Assembly (NCBI RefSeq): GCF_003574445.1
Contig: NZ_KZ984562.1
Location: forward strand, 83,013 to 147,012
DNA from: Streptomyces sp. YIM 130001
Lineage (GTDB): Bacteria; Actinomycetota; Actinomycetes; Streptomycetales; Streptomycetaceae
Reading direction: 5' to 3'
Length of the DNA stretch: 64,000 nt
The translations under genes and the position numbers were made by a program. Numbering within the stretch: the stretch's first letter is position 1; every line of letters begins with the position of its first letter. This document shows, piece after piece, positions 34,629-42,424 of the stretch. A model generated the notes under the pieces. It was not told the DNA's origin and searched no databases. It worked only from the letters and a program-made list of their open reading frames with translations.

Positions 34629-35621
34629 ATGATGAATAATGTGTCTTCTGAGAAACTTTACGCATCGTCCAGCAGGGGTGGCGCTGTCGGATCAGGCGAC
34701 CCGATCGTCGACGTACTGCGCCTGCTGCGCACGCAGGCCGTCGTCCCTGCGCGGGTGCACGCCGCCTCGCCCTGGGCCGTGCGCTTCGCCCCCTATGCGC
34801 ACGTGAAGCTGGGCGTCGTCCTCGACGGCGAGTGCTGGATGGAGGTGGAGGGCTGCGAGCAACTGCTCCTGGGCAAGGGCGACTTTTTCCTGCTGAACAA
34901 TCCCCCCGCGTACACCCTGGCCAGCGCCTTCGACGTGCCTGCGGACCGGGCCACGGTGTTCCACGAGCGCGAGACCGGCGGCGAGGTGCGCATCGGTGCG
35001 ACGGCGGACGAGGACACCTACGTCTGCTGCATCGACTTCGTCTTCGAGGAGGCCAACGCCTCGGTGCTCTTCGACGTGCTGCCGCCCGTCGTCCTCGTCC
35101 GGGCAGGCGACCCGCGCGGGGCCCTTTTGTCGAACCTGTCCGCCCTCACGGTCGCGGAGATGGAATCCGCCGGCGTCGGCCGGTCCCTGGTCCTGGAGCA
35201 TCTCGCCCAGCTCATCCTCGTCCACATGCTGCGCGTCCACGCCGACCAGACCGACCGGCCCATCGGCTGGCTCGGTGCCCTGGTCGAGGACGGCATCGGC
35301 GCGGCCCTGCGCGCCATGCATGCGAACGTCGGCAGGCGCTGGACGCTCGACGACCTCGCCGCGATCAGCCACATGTCCCGGTCCGCGTTCGCCGCCACGT
35401 TCAAGGCCAAGGTCGGCACAGCGCCCCTGACCTACCTCATCGAATGGCGGATGAGCCTGGCCCGCGACGCTCTGCGCAGCGACACCCGCTCCATCTCCGA
35501 GCTGGCCGCCGCGACGGGCTACGAATCGGAGAGCGCCTTTAGCACGGCATTCCGGCGCGTCGTCGGAACGTCCCCCCGGTACTACCGCGACGAAGCACGA
35601 CTGCAAACTCAGCTCGCATAG
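34629..35621 (+). CDS. AraC-family transcriptional regulator
   Basis: A 330-residue regulator. An N-terminal cupin-type sensor domain (about residues 20-190; GECWMEVEGCEQLLLGKGDFFLL) is followed by the double helix-turn-helix: WTLDDLAAISHMSRSAFAATFK and ISELAAATGYESESAFSTAFRR. This is the AraC subgroup with a cupin_6 domain, often found next to an oxidoreductase or hydrolase target. ATG 34629 follows GGAG by about 13 bases; GTG 34641 is a close alternative. The motif at 34652-34674 lies in its own 5' coding end and 50-75 bp upstream of the divergent hydrolase. Confidence 0.87.
   Translation: MMNNVSSEKLYASSSRGGAVGSGDPIVDVLRLLRTQAVVPARVHAASPWAVRFAPYAHVKLGVVLDGECWMEVEGCEQLLLGKGDFFLLNNPPAYTLASAFDVPADRATVFHERETGGEVRIGATADEDTYVCCIDFVFEEANASVLFDVLPPVVLVRAGDPRGALLSNLSALTVAEMESAGVGRSLVLEHLAQLILVHMLRVHADQTDRPIGWLGALVEDGIGAALRAMHANVGRRWTLDDLAAISHMSRSAFAATFKAKVGTAPLTYLIEWRMSLARDALRSDTRSISELAAATGYESESAFSTAFRRVVGTSPRYYRDEARLQTQLA
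34652..34674 (+). promoter_or_regulatory. Second copy of the GAAACTT-N5-ATCGTCCAG motif
   Basis: It shares 17 of 23 bases with 33550-33572, with all 16 defined positions identical. It is placed 52-74 bp upstream of the hydrolase start (leftward), a normal activator position, and inside the first codons of the AraC gene. Confidence 0.5.
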
Positions 35622-36083
35622 TTCGACGCCGATGCCCCGCCCCACTCGGGCCCGCACGAGAAGCCCCTTGAGCAAGGTGTCCGCGCTTTCCAGAGCGAGG
35701 CGCCGACGGAATAGCCCGACCCCTGCAAGGTAAATCTCGGCGGCGCTTTCTGGACCCTGGCTACTCACACCCGGTGCCGCACCACCCACATCGGCTGGGT
35801 CGCAACATCGAGCGAGGAGGTCGCCGAGAGCGCGAGCAGCAGTTGTGAGACTCTGACAAGTGCGTCGGACGGAGGGGTCATGTCGGTTCGGGTCGTCCCA
35901 CGCGCGCAACTCAATGGTCACTGGAAGCCGCCCGGAGGGGCGCTCCGGTGGACAGCCGGTGGACAGACGCCTTTGGACGAGCCAGTACGAGGCCGCACGG
36001 GGAAGACCGGCGCACATGGTCTGATCTGGGAAAACGTCATCAGGGAGCACGGCGCGGCACCACTCGGCACGATCGCTCTCGGT
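35622..36083. other. Right end of the element, no convincing gene
   Basis: A 462-bp stretch between the AraC gene and attR. It holds the right subterminal repeat. A minus-strand frame beginning MTPPSDALVRVSQLL (about 38 codons) looks faintly coding but ends early, so it may be a remnant. An integrase gene would be expected here or near attL and is absent. Confidence 0.5.
35945..35966 (+). repeat. Right subterminal repeat (tandem CCGGTGGACA)
   Basis: Same as 17859-17880: CCGGTGGACA twice, one base apart, same orientation, ending 118 bp before the attR core. Confidence 0.75.
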
Positions 36084-36126
36084 CTCGTAATGCGTAGGTC
36101 TCGGGTTCGAATCCCGAAGGCGGCTC
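36084..36126 (+). repeat. attR: 43-bp duplicated tRNA-Thr 3' end
   Basis: Perfect copy of 17716-17758. The bases before it do not continue the tRNA sequence, so this is not a functional tRNA gene. Confidence 0.92.
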
Positions 36127-36132
36127 GGAATT

Positions 36133-36168
36133 ACCCCAGGGATCACTCGCCGTGACCTGGGGTTTTTT
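36133..36168 (+). terminator. Original tRNA-Thr terminator, right of attR
   Basis: ACCCCAGG (36133-36140) pairs with CCTGGGGT (36156-36163), with an inner TCAC/GTGA stem, followed by TTTTT. It lies six bases after the 43-bp repeat, where the tRNA terminator would be before integration. Confidence 0.8.
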
Positions 36169-36345
36169 CATGTTCGGCGCGTGCCGGGCCGCGCGGCGGG
36201 GCTGCCGTGGGAGTGCTTGGGTGAGCGGAGCCGCTCGGGGGCCTACTTCTTGGGCTTCCGGTGCTCTCGGCCCTCTTGCCCGCCTTGGCCTGGGCTCTCG
36301 CCTTGTCCTTCGGATCGCCGCGAGCTACCGCGGAGCGGCGTCCAG

Positions 36346-36879
36346 GTGTCGCTGTACCGGCACGAACAGCCTGTACGGCACGTACTCCGGGATCTCGCCG
36401 TGGGCGACCCATGTCAGTGCGGCCAGTTCTTCGGTGTGCGCGACGTCAACGGCGGCCGCCCGCCCGGACTCAACCCCGACCACTTCGAGATCGAGCCGCC
36501 CGAGGGCACGACGGACGTCGGAGCTCCGTACGAGGTGGATGGCGGTCCCATGCCCGACGCCTGCCGAGATGCGCCGGGCCGGCCGGGCGTGCGGATCTGC
36601 CCGCTGTGGACGGAGGCCCTCGACGACCTGGCCGGCGAGAAGGGCGCCGAGGGCACGCTGAACGTGCGCATCCGCGTCGATCGGAAGGTGCCCGGCGCCC
36701 GGGGCGCGGTCCATGCGGTGGGCAAGTGCGACCGCACGCCCGGGAACGACACGGTCGCGCTGACCATCGAGGTCTCGGCGCCGAGCCGATTCGGGATCGG
36801 CCTCACCGCGGTCGGTGGGGTGGCGACGTTGGGTGGCTGGATCGTGCTGCTGCGTCGTCGGGGCCGGCGGGTGGGGTAG
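36346..36879 (+). CDS. Membrane-anchored hypothetical protein
   Basis: A 177-residue product from GTG 36346, preceded by GGAG at ten bases. The main part is hydrophilic with six Cys (for example DPCQCGQFF, PDACRDAP, RICPLW), suggesting an extracytoplasmic disulphide-bonded domain. Near the C-terminus a single membrane span (IGLTAVGGVATLGGWIVLL) is followed by RRRGRRVG. No N-terminal signal peptide is seen in this frame, but another frame just upstream encodes a signal-like LSALLPALAWALALSFG (from GTG 36261). Either the true start is elsewhere or the 5' end is frameshifted. I do not recognise the family. Confidence 0.55.
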   Translation: MSLYRHEQPVRHVLRDLAVGDPCQCGQFFGVRDVNGGRPPGLNPDHFEIEPPEGTTDVGAPYEVDGGPMPDACRDAPGRPGVRICPLWTEALDDLAGEKGAEGTLNVRIRVDRKVPGARGAVHAVGKCDRTPGNDTVALTIEVSAPSRFGIGLTAVGGVATLGGWIVLLRRRGRRVG

Positions 36880-36908
36880 GGGCGGGTCGCTTACAGTCGG
36901 CCGAAGTC

Positions 36909-36986
36909 CGGGCGCCTGTCCGGGCGCCTGTCCGGGCGCTGGTCCGGGTGTCGATGTCCGGGTGTCGATGTCTGGGTGTCGATGTC
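36909..36986 (+). repeat. Tandem 12-bp and 14-bp repeats before the hydrolase gene
   Basis: Three 12-bp units (CGGGCGCCTGTC twice, then CGGGCGCTGGTC) are followed directly by three 14-bp units (CGGGTGTCGATGTC twice, then one starting with T). The block ends 15 bp before ATG 37002. Confidence 0.85.
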
Positions 36987-37001
36987 GGGGTGGTGGCGGG
37001 G

Positions 37002-37730
37002 ATGGTCAGCGGGAGGGCGCCGGGGATCGTTCTGGTGCACGGGACGCGTTTCAGTGCGGCGCAGTGGAGTCCTCAACTGGGGCCGCTGCGCGAGGAGTTC
37101 GACGTCGAGGCGGTGGATCTGCCCGGGCACGGGGCGCGGCGTGGTGAGCCGTGGAGCCTGGCTGCGGCCGCGGAGGTCGTGGCGGAGGCGGTGGATGCGC
37201 TCGGCCGGGGTCCCGCTCTGGTCGTCGGGCATTCGCTCGGCGGGTACGTCGGGCTCGAATTCGCGCGGGTGCGGCCCGAGTTGCTGGGCGGACTGGTGCT
37301 CGCGGGTGCCAGCGCCTCGACCCGGGGCCGGTGGGCGACTCCGTACCGTTGGGTGGCAGGTCTGGTGCCGCGAGTCTCCGAGGAGCGGTTGACGCGGTGG
37401 AACGACTGGTTGTTGCGCCGGATGTACACGCCGGACGTGGCGGGTCCGACCGTGCGGGCCGGGTACGGCTTCGCTGCGCTGCCCGCCGCGTGGGGCGAGG
37501 TGCTCGGGCGGTTCGGCGCGGAGGCGATGCGGGACGTCGCGGCGCCGGTGCTGATCCTGAACGGCGAGAAGGACATGGTGTTCCGGGCCGGGGAGCGGGA
37601 GTTCGCGGCTGAGCACCCGCAGGCGCGTATCGAACTCATCCCGCGGGCACGGCATTTGGTCAACTTCGACCAGCCGGAGGCCTTTACGGACGCGGTACGG
37701 CGTTTCGCCCGGGAACTGGATACCGCCTGA
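37002..37730 (+). CDS. Alpha/beta hydrolase
   Basis: A 242-residue cytoplasmic hydrolase. The oxyanion motif is LVHGTRFSAAQW, the nucleophile elbow VGHSLGGYVG with Ser78, the acid likely in LILNGEKDMVF, and the catalytic His in RARHLVNFDQPEAF. It has a small cap (RWNDWLLRRMYTP). The substrate is unknown. The frame continues upstream through the tandem repeats, where several GTG codons could serve as starts; ATG 37002 is chosen as the last start before the conserved domain. It converges with the GntR-TetR gene. Confidence 0.82.
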   Translation: MVSGRAPGIVLVHGTRFSAAQWSPQLGPLREEFDVEAVDLPGHGARRGEPWSLAAAAEVVAEAVDALGRGPALVVGHSLGGYVGLEFARVRPELLGGLVLAGASASTRGRWATPYRWVAGLVPRVSEERLTRWNDWLLRRMYTPDVAGPTVRAGYGFAALPAAWGEVLGRFGAEAMRDVAAPVLILNGEKDMVFRAGEREFAAEHPQARIELIPRARHLVNFDQPEAFTDAVRRFARELDTA

Positions 37731-37748
37731 CGGTTCGGGCGACCCTGA

Positions 37749-38663
37749 TCAGGGTCGGCGCCGCTGGCGCTCGATCAGGGTCTCGATGCCGTCCAGGAGG
37801 CGGTCCAGGCCGAACTCGAAGAGGGAGTCGAGCTCCAGGTCGAAGTCGCCGTCGCCGAAGAGGGTGGAGAGGACCGGGTACGCGCCGGACGTCTGGATCT
37901 GCTCCATCCGCGGCTCGTGGGAGGCCATCCACTCCTCGGGTGACATGCCGGTGTCCTGCCGGGCCTGCGACTCCGACTCGATGGCGAGCGCGATGCCTTG
38001 GGCGTATCCGAGGACGCTCAGATGGATGTGGAGCATCTGCTCCGGGCTGAGGCCGAGGCCTTTCACCGAGCTCAGGACGCGTTCCGCGTAGTGCATCGCG
38101 TGCGGGGACGCCATCGGTCGGGTGAGGGACGCCATCGCCCGTGCGAGCCACGGATGACGTTCGTACGCCGACCACAACCACCGTGCCTCGCGGGTCAGTC
38201 GGGCCCGCCACCCGACCGGGACCGGGCCCGGCGGCTCCTCCTGGAACACCGCCTCCGACATCAGCCGCACCAGTTCACCCTTGTTCGGCACGTGTCGGTA
38301 CAAGGCCATCGTGGAGACGCCGAACTCGGTCGCGACGCGGCGCATCGAGAGGACGGCGAGTCCTTCGGTGTCGACGAGGGCCATGGCGGTGCGCACGATG
38401 CGTTCGCGGGTCAGGGCCGCGCCCGGCGCGACCCGGCGTTCGGTCGTCGGCTCGGTGACCACCGTGCCGACTCCGGGCACGGCCCGCACCAGACCCTCCT
38501 GCCGCAGCGTCGCCAGCGCCTTGGTGGCGGTCGCCATCGCCACGCCCCATTCCTCGGTGATCCGCCGCGTCGACGGCACCGGGTCGCCGGGTGCGAGGCT
38601 GCCGGACTCGATACGGCGACGGATGCCGGCCGCGATACGGAGGTAGGGCGGGGCGGTGCTCAT
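37749..38663 (-). CDS. GntR-TetR hybrid transcriptional regulator
   Basis: A 304-residue regulator with two DNA-binding modules. Residues 1-70 are a GntR winged helix (IAAGIRRRIESGSLAPGDPVPSTRRI, then LRQEGLVRAVPGVGTVV). Residues about 85-140 are a TetR helix-turn-helix (LTRERIVRTAMALVDTEGL, then FGVSTMALYRHVPNKGEL), followed by a TetR C-terminal ligand domain. This double arrangement is known from actinobacteria. The gene is divergent from an MFS exporter, and a split inverted repeat lies between the starts, so control of the pump by a pump substrate is the likely job. Confidence 0.87.
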   Translation of the reverse strand: MSTAPPYLRIAAGIRRRIESGSLAPGDPVPSTRRITEEWGVAMATATKALATLRQEGLVRAVPGVGTVVTEPTTERRVAPGAALTRERIVRTAMALVDTEGLAVLSMRRVATEFGVSTMALYRHVPNKGELVRLMSEAVFQEEPPGPVPVGWRARLTREARWLWSAYERHPWLARAMASLTRPMASPHAMHYAERVLSSVKGLGLSPEQMLHIHLSVLGYAQGIALAIESESQARQDTGMSPEEWMASHEPRMEQIQTSGAYPVLSTLFGDGDFDLELDSLFEFGLDRLLDGIETLIERQRRRP

Positions 38664-38675
38664 GGGTGAACTGTA

Positions 38676-38734
38676 CTAGTGCACCAGATGGTGAATATGG
38701 CAGGTGGTACAGGGGATAGGGGGAGGTGCACTAG
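38676..38734. promoter_or_regulatory. Split operator between the GntR-TetR gene and the MFS gene
   Basis: CTAGTGCACC (38676-38685) and GGTGCACTAG (38725-38734) form a perfect 10-bp inverted repeat with 39 bp between the arms, in the 116-bp divergent promoter region. The wide spacing would suit a protein that binds two separate sites. Confidence 0.7.
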
Positions 38735-38779
38735 GGGGGTGTTTGTGGCGTACGCAGGTGTTCGGTTCTGGTGGCGGAC

Positions 38780-40474
38780 ATGGAGAACACAGCACCCGGC
38801 CCCCGCGCGGGCCGCAAGGAATGGATCGCCCTCGCCGTACTGATGCTGCCGCTGCTGCTCGTCTCGATGGACGTCTCGATCCTGTACTTCGCCATCCCCT
38901 ACGTCAGCGAGGATCTGGCGCCGAGCGCGACGCAGCAGCTGTGGATCCTCGACATGTACGGCTTCGTGCTCGCCGGGCTGCTCATCACCATGGGAGCGCT
39001 CGGTGACCGGATCGGCAGGCGCCGTCTCGTCCTCGCGGGAGCCGCCGTCTTCGGCGCGGCCTCGGTGCTCGCGGCGTACGCCCACACGTCCGAACTGCTC
39101 ATCGCCGCGAGGGCGTTGCTCGGCATCGGTGGCGCCGCGCTGATGCCCTCGACGCTCGCCCTGATCCGCAACCTCTTCGCCGACGCCCGCCAGCGTGCCG
39201 TCGCGGTCACCGTGTGGACGGCCGTGATGACCACCGGGATCTCGCTCGGGCCGGTGCTCAGCGGGCTGCTGCTCGAGCACTTCTGGTGGGGGTCGGTGTT
39301 CCTGGTGAACCTGCCGGCGATGGTGCTGCTGCTGGTCCTCGTACCGTTCCTGGTACCGGAGTTCAGGCCGCGGCCCGACGGCCGCTTCGATCTGCCGGGG
39401 TCGGTGCTGTCGCTCGCCGCGCTGCTCCCGTTCATCCACGGGCTCAAGGAGCTGGCCCGGGACGGCTGGCACCCGCTGCCCGCGCTCGCGCTGTCCACCG
39501 GTCTGGTGCTCGGGGTGGTCTTCGTCCTGCGGCAGCGGCACGCGGCGCACCCGATGGTCGACCTCGGACTGCTGGGGCGGCGGGCGTTCGGCGGTCCGGT
39601 GTGCGCCAACCTGCTCGCGATGTTCGCGACGGTCGGGATGGCCGTCTTCCTCACGCAGTACCTGCAGTCGGTACTCGGTCTGGGGCCCTTCGAGGCGGCC
39701 CTGTGGAGCCTGGTGCCGGCGGCCGGGGTGGCCGTCGTGGCACCGTGCGCGGCGGTGCTCGCGCAACGCTTCGAGCGTGCTCATGTGATGGCCGGCGGCT
39801 TCCTGCTGTCCGCGTGCGGCTTCCTGTGGATGACGCAGGTACGGGTCGACTCGCCCCTGTGGTTCACCCTGGCCGGCGGTGCGCTCTACGCCGGTGGTCT
39901 GGTCGCCGCGATGACCCTGGCCAACGAACTCGCCCTCGGCGCCGCCCCGCCGGACCGCGCCGGATCGGCCGCGGCCGTGCTCGAGTCGGGCCAGGAGCTG
40001 GGTGGTTCGCTGGGCATGGCGCTGCTCGGGTCGATCGGTGCCGCCGTATACGGCCGGGACATGGCCGACGCGGTGCCGCCCGGCCTGCTGCCGGACGCCG
40101 GCCAGAGGGAGGCGGTACGCGAAACGCTGGGCGGCGCGGCGGCGGTGGCCGGCCGACTGCCCGGCGCGGACGCGGACCGGCTCCTGACGGCCGCGCGTGA
40201 GGCCTTCACCCACGGCATGGGCCTGGCGGCGGTCGCCGCGGCCGGGGTGATGGCTGCGGCGGGGGTGGTCTCGGTGCTGGTGCTGCGGGGGGTGGCTGGG
40301 GGCGGGGGTCCGTCCGTATCGTCGGCTTCGGCTTCGGCTCCGGCTCCGGCGGCGACGTCGGCGGCGACGTCGGCCTCGACCTCGACCGCGGATCCGACCC
40401 CGGCGTCCGTGTCCGGGAGGGCGGCGGATGGGGCGGCGGATCGCGGTAAGTCGGCTGAGTACAAGGGGCGTTGA
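38780..40474 (+). CDS. MFS drug exporter, DHA2 (14-span) family
   Basis: A 564-residue transporter with 14 hydrophobic spans. Motif A is GALGDRIGRRRLV; the first helix carries VSMDVSILYFAIPYV, close to SmvA/QacA-type multidrug pumps; motif C is seen as GISLGPVLSGLLLEHFWW. The C-terminus is a long Ser/Ala/Thr-rich tail. ATG 38780 is preferred; GTG 38771 is possible. Proton-driven export of cationic or lipophilic compounds is the family function. Regulation by the divergent hybrid regulator is likely. Confidence 0.88.
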   Translation: MENTAPGPRAGRKEWIALAVLMLPLLLVSMDVSILYFAIPYVSEDLAPSATQQLWILDMYGFVLAGLLITMGALGDRIGRRRLVLAGAAVFGAASVLAAYAHTSELLIAARALLGIGGAALMPSTLALIRNLFADARQRAVAVTVWTAVMTTGISLGPVLSGLLLEHFWWGSVFLVNLPAMVLLLVLVPFLVPEFRPRPDGRFDLPGSVLSLAALLPFIHGLKELARDGWHPLPALALSTGLVLGVVFVLRQRHAAHPMVDLGLLGRRAFGGPVCANLLAMFATVGMAVFLTQYLQSVLGLGPFEAALWSLVPAAGVAVVAPCAAVLAQRFERAHVMAGGFLLSACGFLWMTQVRVDSPLWFTLAGGALYAGGLVAAMTLANELALGAAPPDRAGSAAAVLESGQELGGSLGMALLGSIGAAVYGRDMADAVPPGLLPDAGQREAVRETLGGAAAVAGRLPGADADRLLTAAREAFTHGMGLAAVAAAGVMAAAGVVSVLVLRGVAGGGGPSVSSASASAPAPAATSAATSASTSTADPTPASVSGRAADGAADRGKSAEYKGR

Positions 40475-40518
40475 CTGCGTGCGCTTGCGCGAGGCGGGCG
40501 GCCGCGAGAAGGGGAGCT

Positions 40519-41598
40519 GTGGACACGAGTACGGGGCGCCGGCTGTCGAGGGCACGCGCGCAGCTGGTCGGCGGGCAGGCGAGGGCCGCGTCCGTCGCCG
40601 GTGCTCTGGAGCAGGTGTGTGCCGTTCAGGCGCAGGATTTCGGTGCCGCCGGTCTGGGGCTGCGCGCTCGTGTCGTCGGCCTGGACGCGGACGGGGTGCG
40701 GGATGCCATCGAGGTCGAACGCACCGCGGTACGCGGGTGGTTCATGCGGGGCACGCTTCAGATCGTGCCCGCCGCCGATGTCCGCCGGCTGCTGGGGCTG
40801 TTCGGTCCGGTGCACCTCGCGCGGGGCGCGCGTCGACTGCGTGAGCTGGGCCTCGACGAGGGGATGTGCGCGCGGGCCGAGCGTTTGATCGTGCGGGCGA
40901 TCGACGGTGAAGGTCCGTTGAACCGGACGCAACTGACGGCTCTGCTCGGGACGTCGGGCGTCCCAAGGCGAGGCCAGTCCGCCTTTCACCTCATTCGTCG
41001 GGCTGCGTTGTCGGGGCTCATCTGCCACGGTCCGCATCGGGACGGGGAGGCGGCCTTCGTACTGCTCGACGACTGGCTGCCGGACTCCGGTCCGCTCTCC
41101 TTCTCCGGCCGGGACGCGGAGGTCGAGCTTGCCCGGCGGTACCGGTCGGCACACGGGCCGAGCGATGCTCAAGACTTCGCCCGCTGGAGCGGGTTGCGGA
41201 AGTCCGTGGCTCAACGGGCCTGGGCGGAAGCCGGGACGAGCGCGGCCGGGGAGGCGGCGACGGGCGAGGACGGCTCCGCCGGTGCCCCGGAACCCGATGT
41301 GCGGCTGCTCCCCGCCTTCGACAACTACCTTCTGGCGTACGGGAGTAGAGAGCTGTCCGTACCCGCAGCGGACGAGCGCCGGGTCTGGCCCGGCGGCGGG
41401 ATGATCCGTCCCACGGTCATGGTCGACGGCCGGGCGGTGGGCACCTGGTCGGGCGGGCGTGGCGGCGTCGAGCCGCGGGTGGAGCCGTTCCCCGGCAGCG
41501 AGCCGTTCACGGCGGGAGTGGTGGCGGGCATCGCCCGCGAGAGCGCCGACGTGGCCCGCTTCCACGCGTCCGGCGACCAGGGTGCGCTGCGGGGTTGA
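40519..41598 (+). CDS. Winged-helix DNA-binding domain protein (HTH_42 family)
   Basis: A 359-residue protein of the family that includes YcaQ-related proteins: AVQAQDFGAAGLGLRAR near the start, the conserved RGWFMRGTLQIVPAADVRRLLG, and the C-terminal LLPAFDNYLLAYGSR and VMVDGRAVGTW. YcaQ relatives unhook DNA interstrand crosslinks; distant members such as this have unproven roles. GTG 40519 follows GAAGGGGA. It is on the same strand as the MFS gene and 44 bp after it, so cotranscription is possible. Confidence 0.82.
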   Translation: MDTSTGRRLSRARAQLVGGQARAASVAGALEQVCAVQAQDFGAAGLGLRARVVGLDADGVRDAIEVERTAVRGWFMRGTLQIVPAADVRRLLGLFGPVHLARGARRLRELGLDEGMCARAERLIVRAIDGEGPLNRTQLTALLGTSGVPRRGQSAFHLIRRAALSGLICHGPHRDGEAAFVLLDDWLPDSGPLSFSGRDAEVELARRYRSAHGPSDAQDFARWSGLRKSVAQRAWAEAGTSAAGEAATGEDGSAGAPEPDVRLLPAFDNYLLAYGSRELSVPAADERRVWPGGGMIRPTVMVDGRAVGTWSGGRGGVEPRVEPFPGSEPFTAGVVAGIARESADVARFHASGDQGALRG

Positions 41599-41623
41599 CC
41601 TTGCCTACCTCCGAGGTAATCGC
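41595..41623 (+). promoter_or_regulatory. Candidate promoter with palindrome in the spacer
   Basis: TTGACC (41595-41600) and TAATCG (41617-41622) are 16 bp apart; between them lies TACCT-CCG-AGGTA (41606-41618). A palindrome between -35 and -10 is typical of MerR-type regulation, although the spacer is shorter than MerR promoters have. It starts inside the last codons of the winged-helix gene. Confidence 0.4.
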
Positions 41624-41697
41624 CCCCGCTGAACACCGCTGGCTAGCCTGAGGCTTCGCCGCGTGAGCGGACCGCGGATCAGACGGAGGGGCCGAGC

Positions 41698-42141
41698 ATG
41701 TCCACAGCCACGTCCATGAACACACGTACCGCGGTGGAGGAGTTGCTTCGCAGGATCGGTGCGGGCGACCCCGACCACATCGCGGAGCTGTACGCCGAGC
41801 GGGGCGAATGGAAGCTGAACTGGCCGGAGTCCGAGCACGGCCGTGCTGCCACGCCCTGGATCCGTCATCGGTCCACCCGGGCCGACGCGGCCGCGCACTA
41901 TCGCGAACTTGCCGAGCACCACGTGCCGGACCAGGTGGCGACCGAGGTGGAGCGCATCCTCGTCGACGGGAACGACGCCGTCGTGACCGGCGAGATCCGC
42001 CAGGCCGCCCGGCCCACCGGACGTGCGTACCGCGCTCGGTTCGCCATGCACCTCACCTTCGAGGGCGGCTTGGTGGTCCGGCACCACATCTACGAGGACA
42101 GCCTCGCCGTTCACCGGGCGTTCGACACCGAAGGACGGTAG
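41698..42141 (+). CDS. SnoaL-like (NTF2-fold) protein
   Basis: A 147-residue single-domain protein with the NTF2/SnoaL pattern: TAVEELLRRIGAGDPDHIAELYAE, WPESEHGR, then a strand-rich half ending EGGLVVRHHIYEDSLAVHRAF. SnoaL-like proteins are cyclases, hydrolases or simply binding proteins for small hydrophobic ligands; no catalytic triad can be assigned. ATG 41698 has GGAGG nine bases upstream. The TetR gene with its palindrome follows. Confidence 0.82.
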   Translation: MSTATSMNTRTAVEELLRRIGAGDPDHIAELYAERGEWKLNWPESEHGRAATPWIRHRSTRADAAAHYRELAEHHVPDQVATEVERILVDGNDAVVTGEIRQAARPTGRAYRARFAMHLTFEGGLVVRHHIYEDSLAVHRAFDTEGR

Positions 42142-42364
42142 GAGCCGCCGGCACGACGGGGCGGCGGGGACGGCGCCGTGCGGAAGGACCTCGTCGCAGA
42201 CGCGCCCCGTGAGAGGTTCGCGCCCGAGCCTCCCCCGAGGCCGGTCCGGGCACGGTCCCGTTCGGTCCGTGCCGTCCCGCGTTGCTCCCCCTGAGCGCAG
42301 GCGGACCGGCGCAGGCTCGGGCGCGGGATCAGTCTGGACCATCGATGTGCCGAAGTGGAAGGCA

Positions 42365-42387
42365 TTTCTAGAAGATCGCTCTAGAAA
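42365..42387. promoter_or_regulatory. Operator palindrome upstream of the TetR gene
   Basis: TTTCTAGA (42365-42372) and TCTAGAAA (42380-42387) form a perfect 8-bp inverted repeat with 7-bp spacer, 38 bp before ATG 42425. It is AT-rich in a GC-rich region, a typical TetR autoregulatory site. Confidence 0.75.
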
Positions 42388-42424
42388 CGGGCGTCCGGAA
42401 GCGGAATCTGCGTGCTTTACGCTG

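Noticed and set aside
36084..36126. A second tRNA-Thr gene
   Set aside because: Only the anticodon loop to acceptor 3' end is present. The 5' half is unrelated sequence, so no cloverleaf can form; it is the attR copy.
34692..36146. Minus-strand frame of 484 codons crossing the AraC gene and attR
   Set aside because: Opposite a clear AraC gene and passing through the att site; no family pattern.
36143..36412. Small basic minus-strand frame next to attR (contains DPKDKARAQAKAGKRAES)
   Set aside because: Partly plausible codon use, but the C-terminus runs into the tRNA terminator and att DNA, and start and ribosome site are not convincing. It could be the damaged end of a small chromosomal gene.
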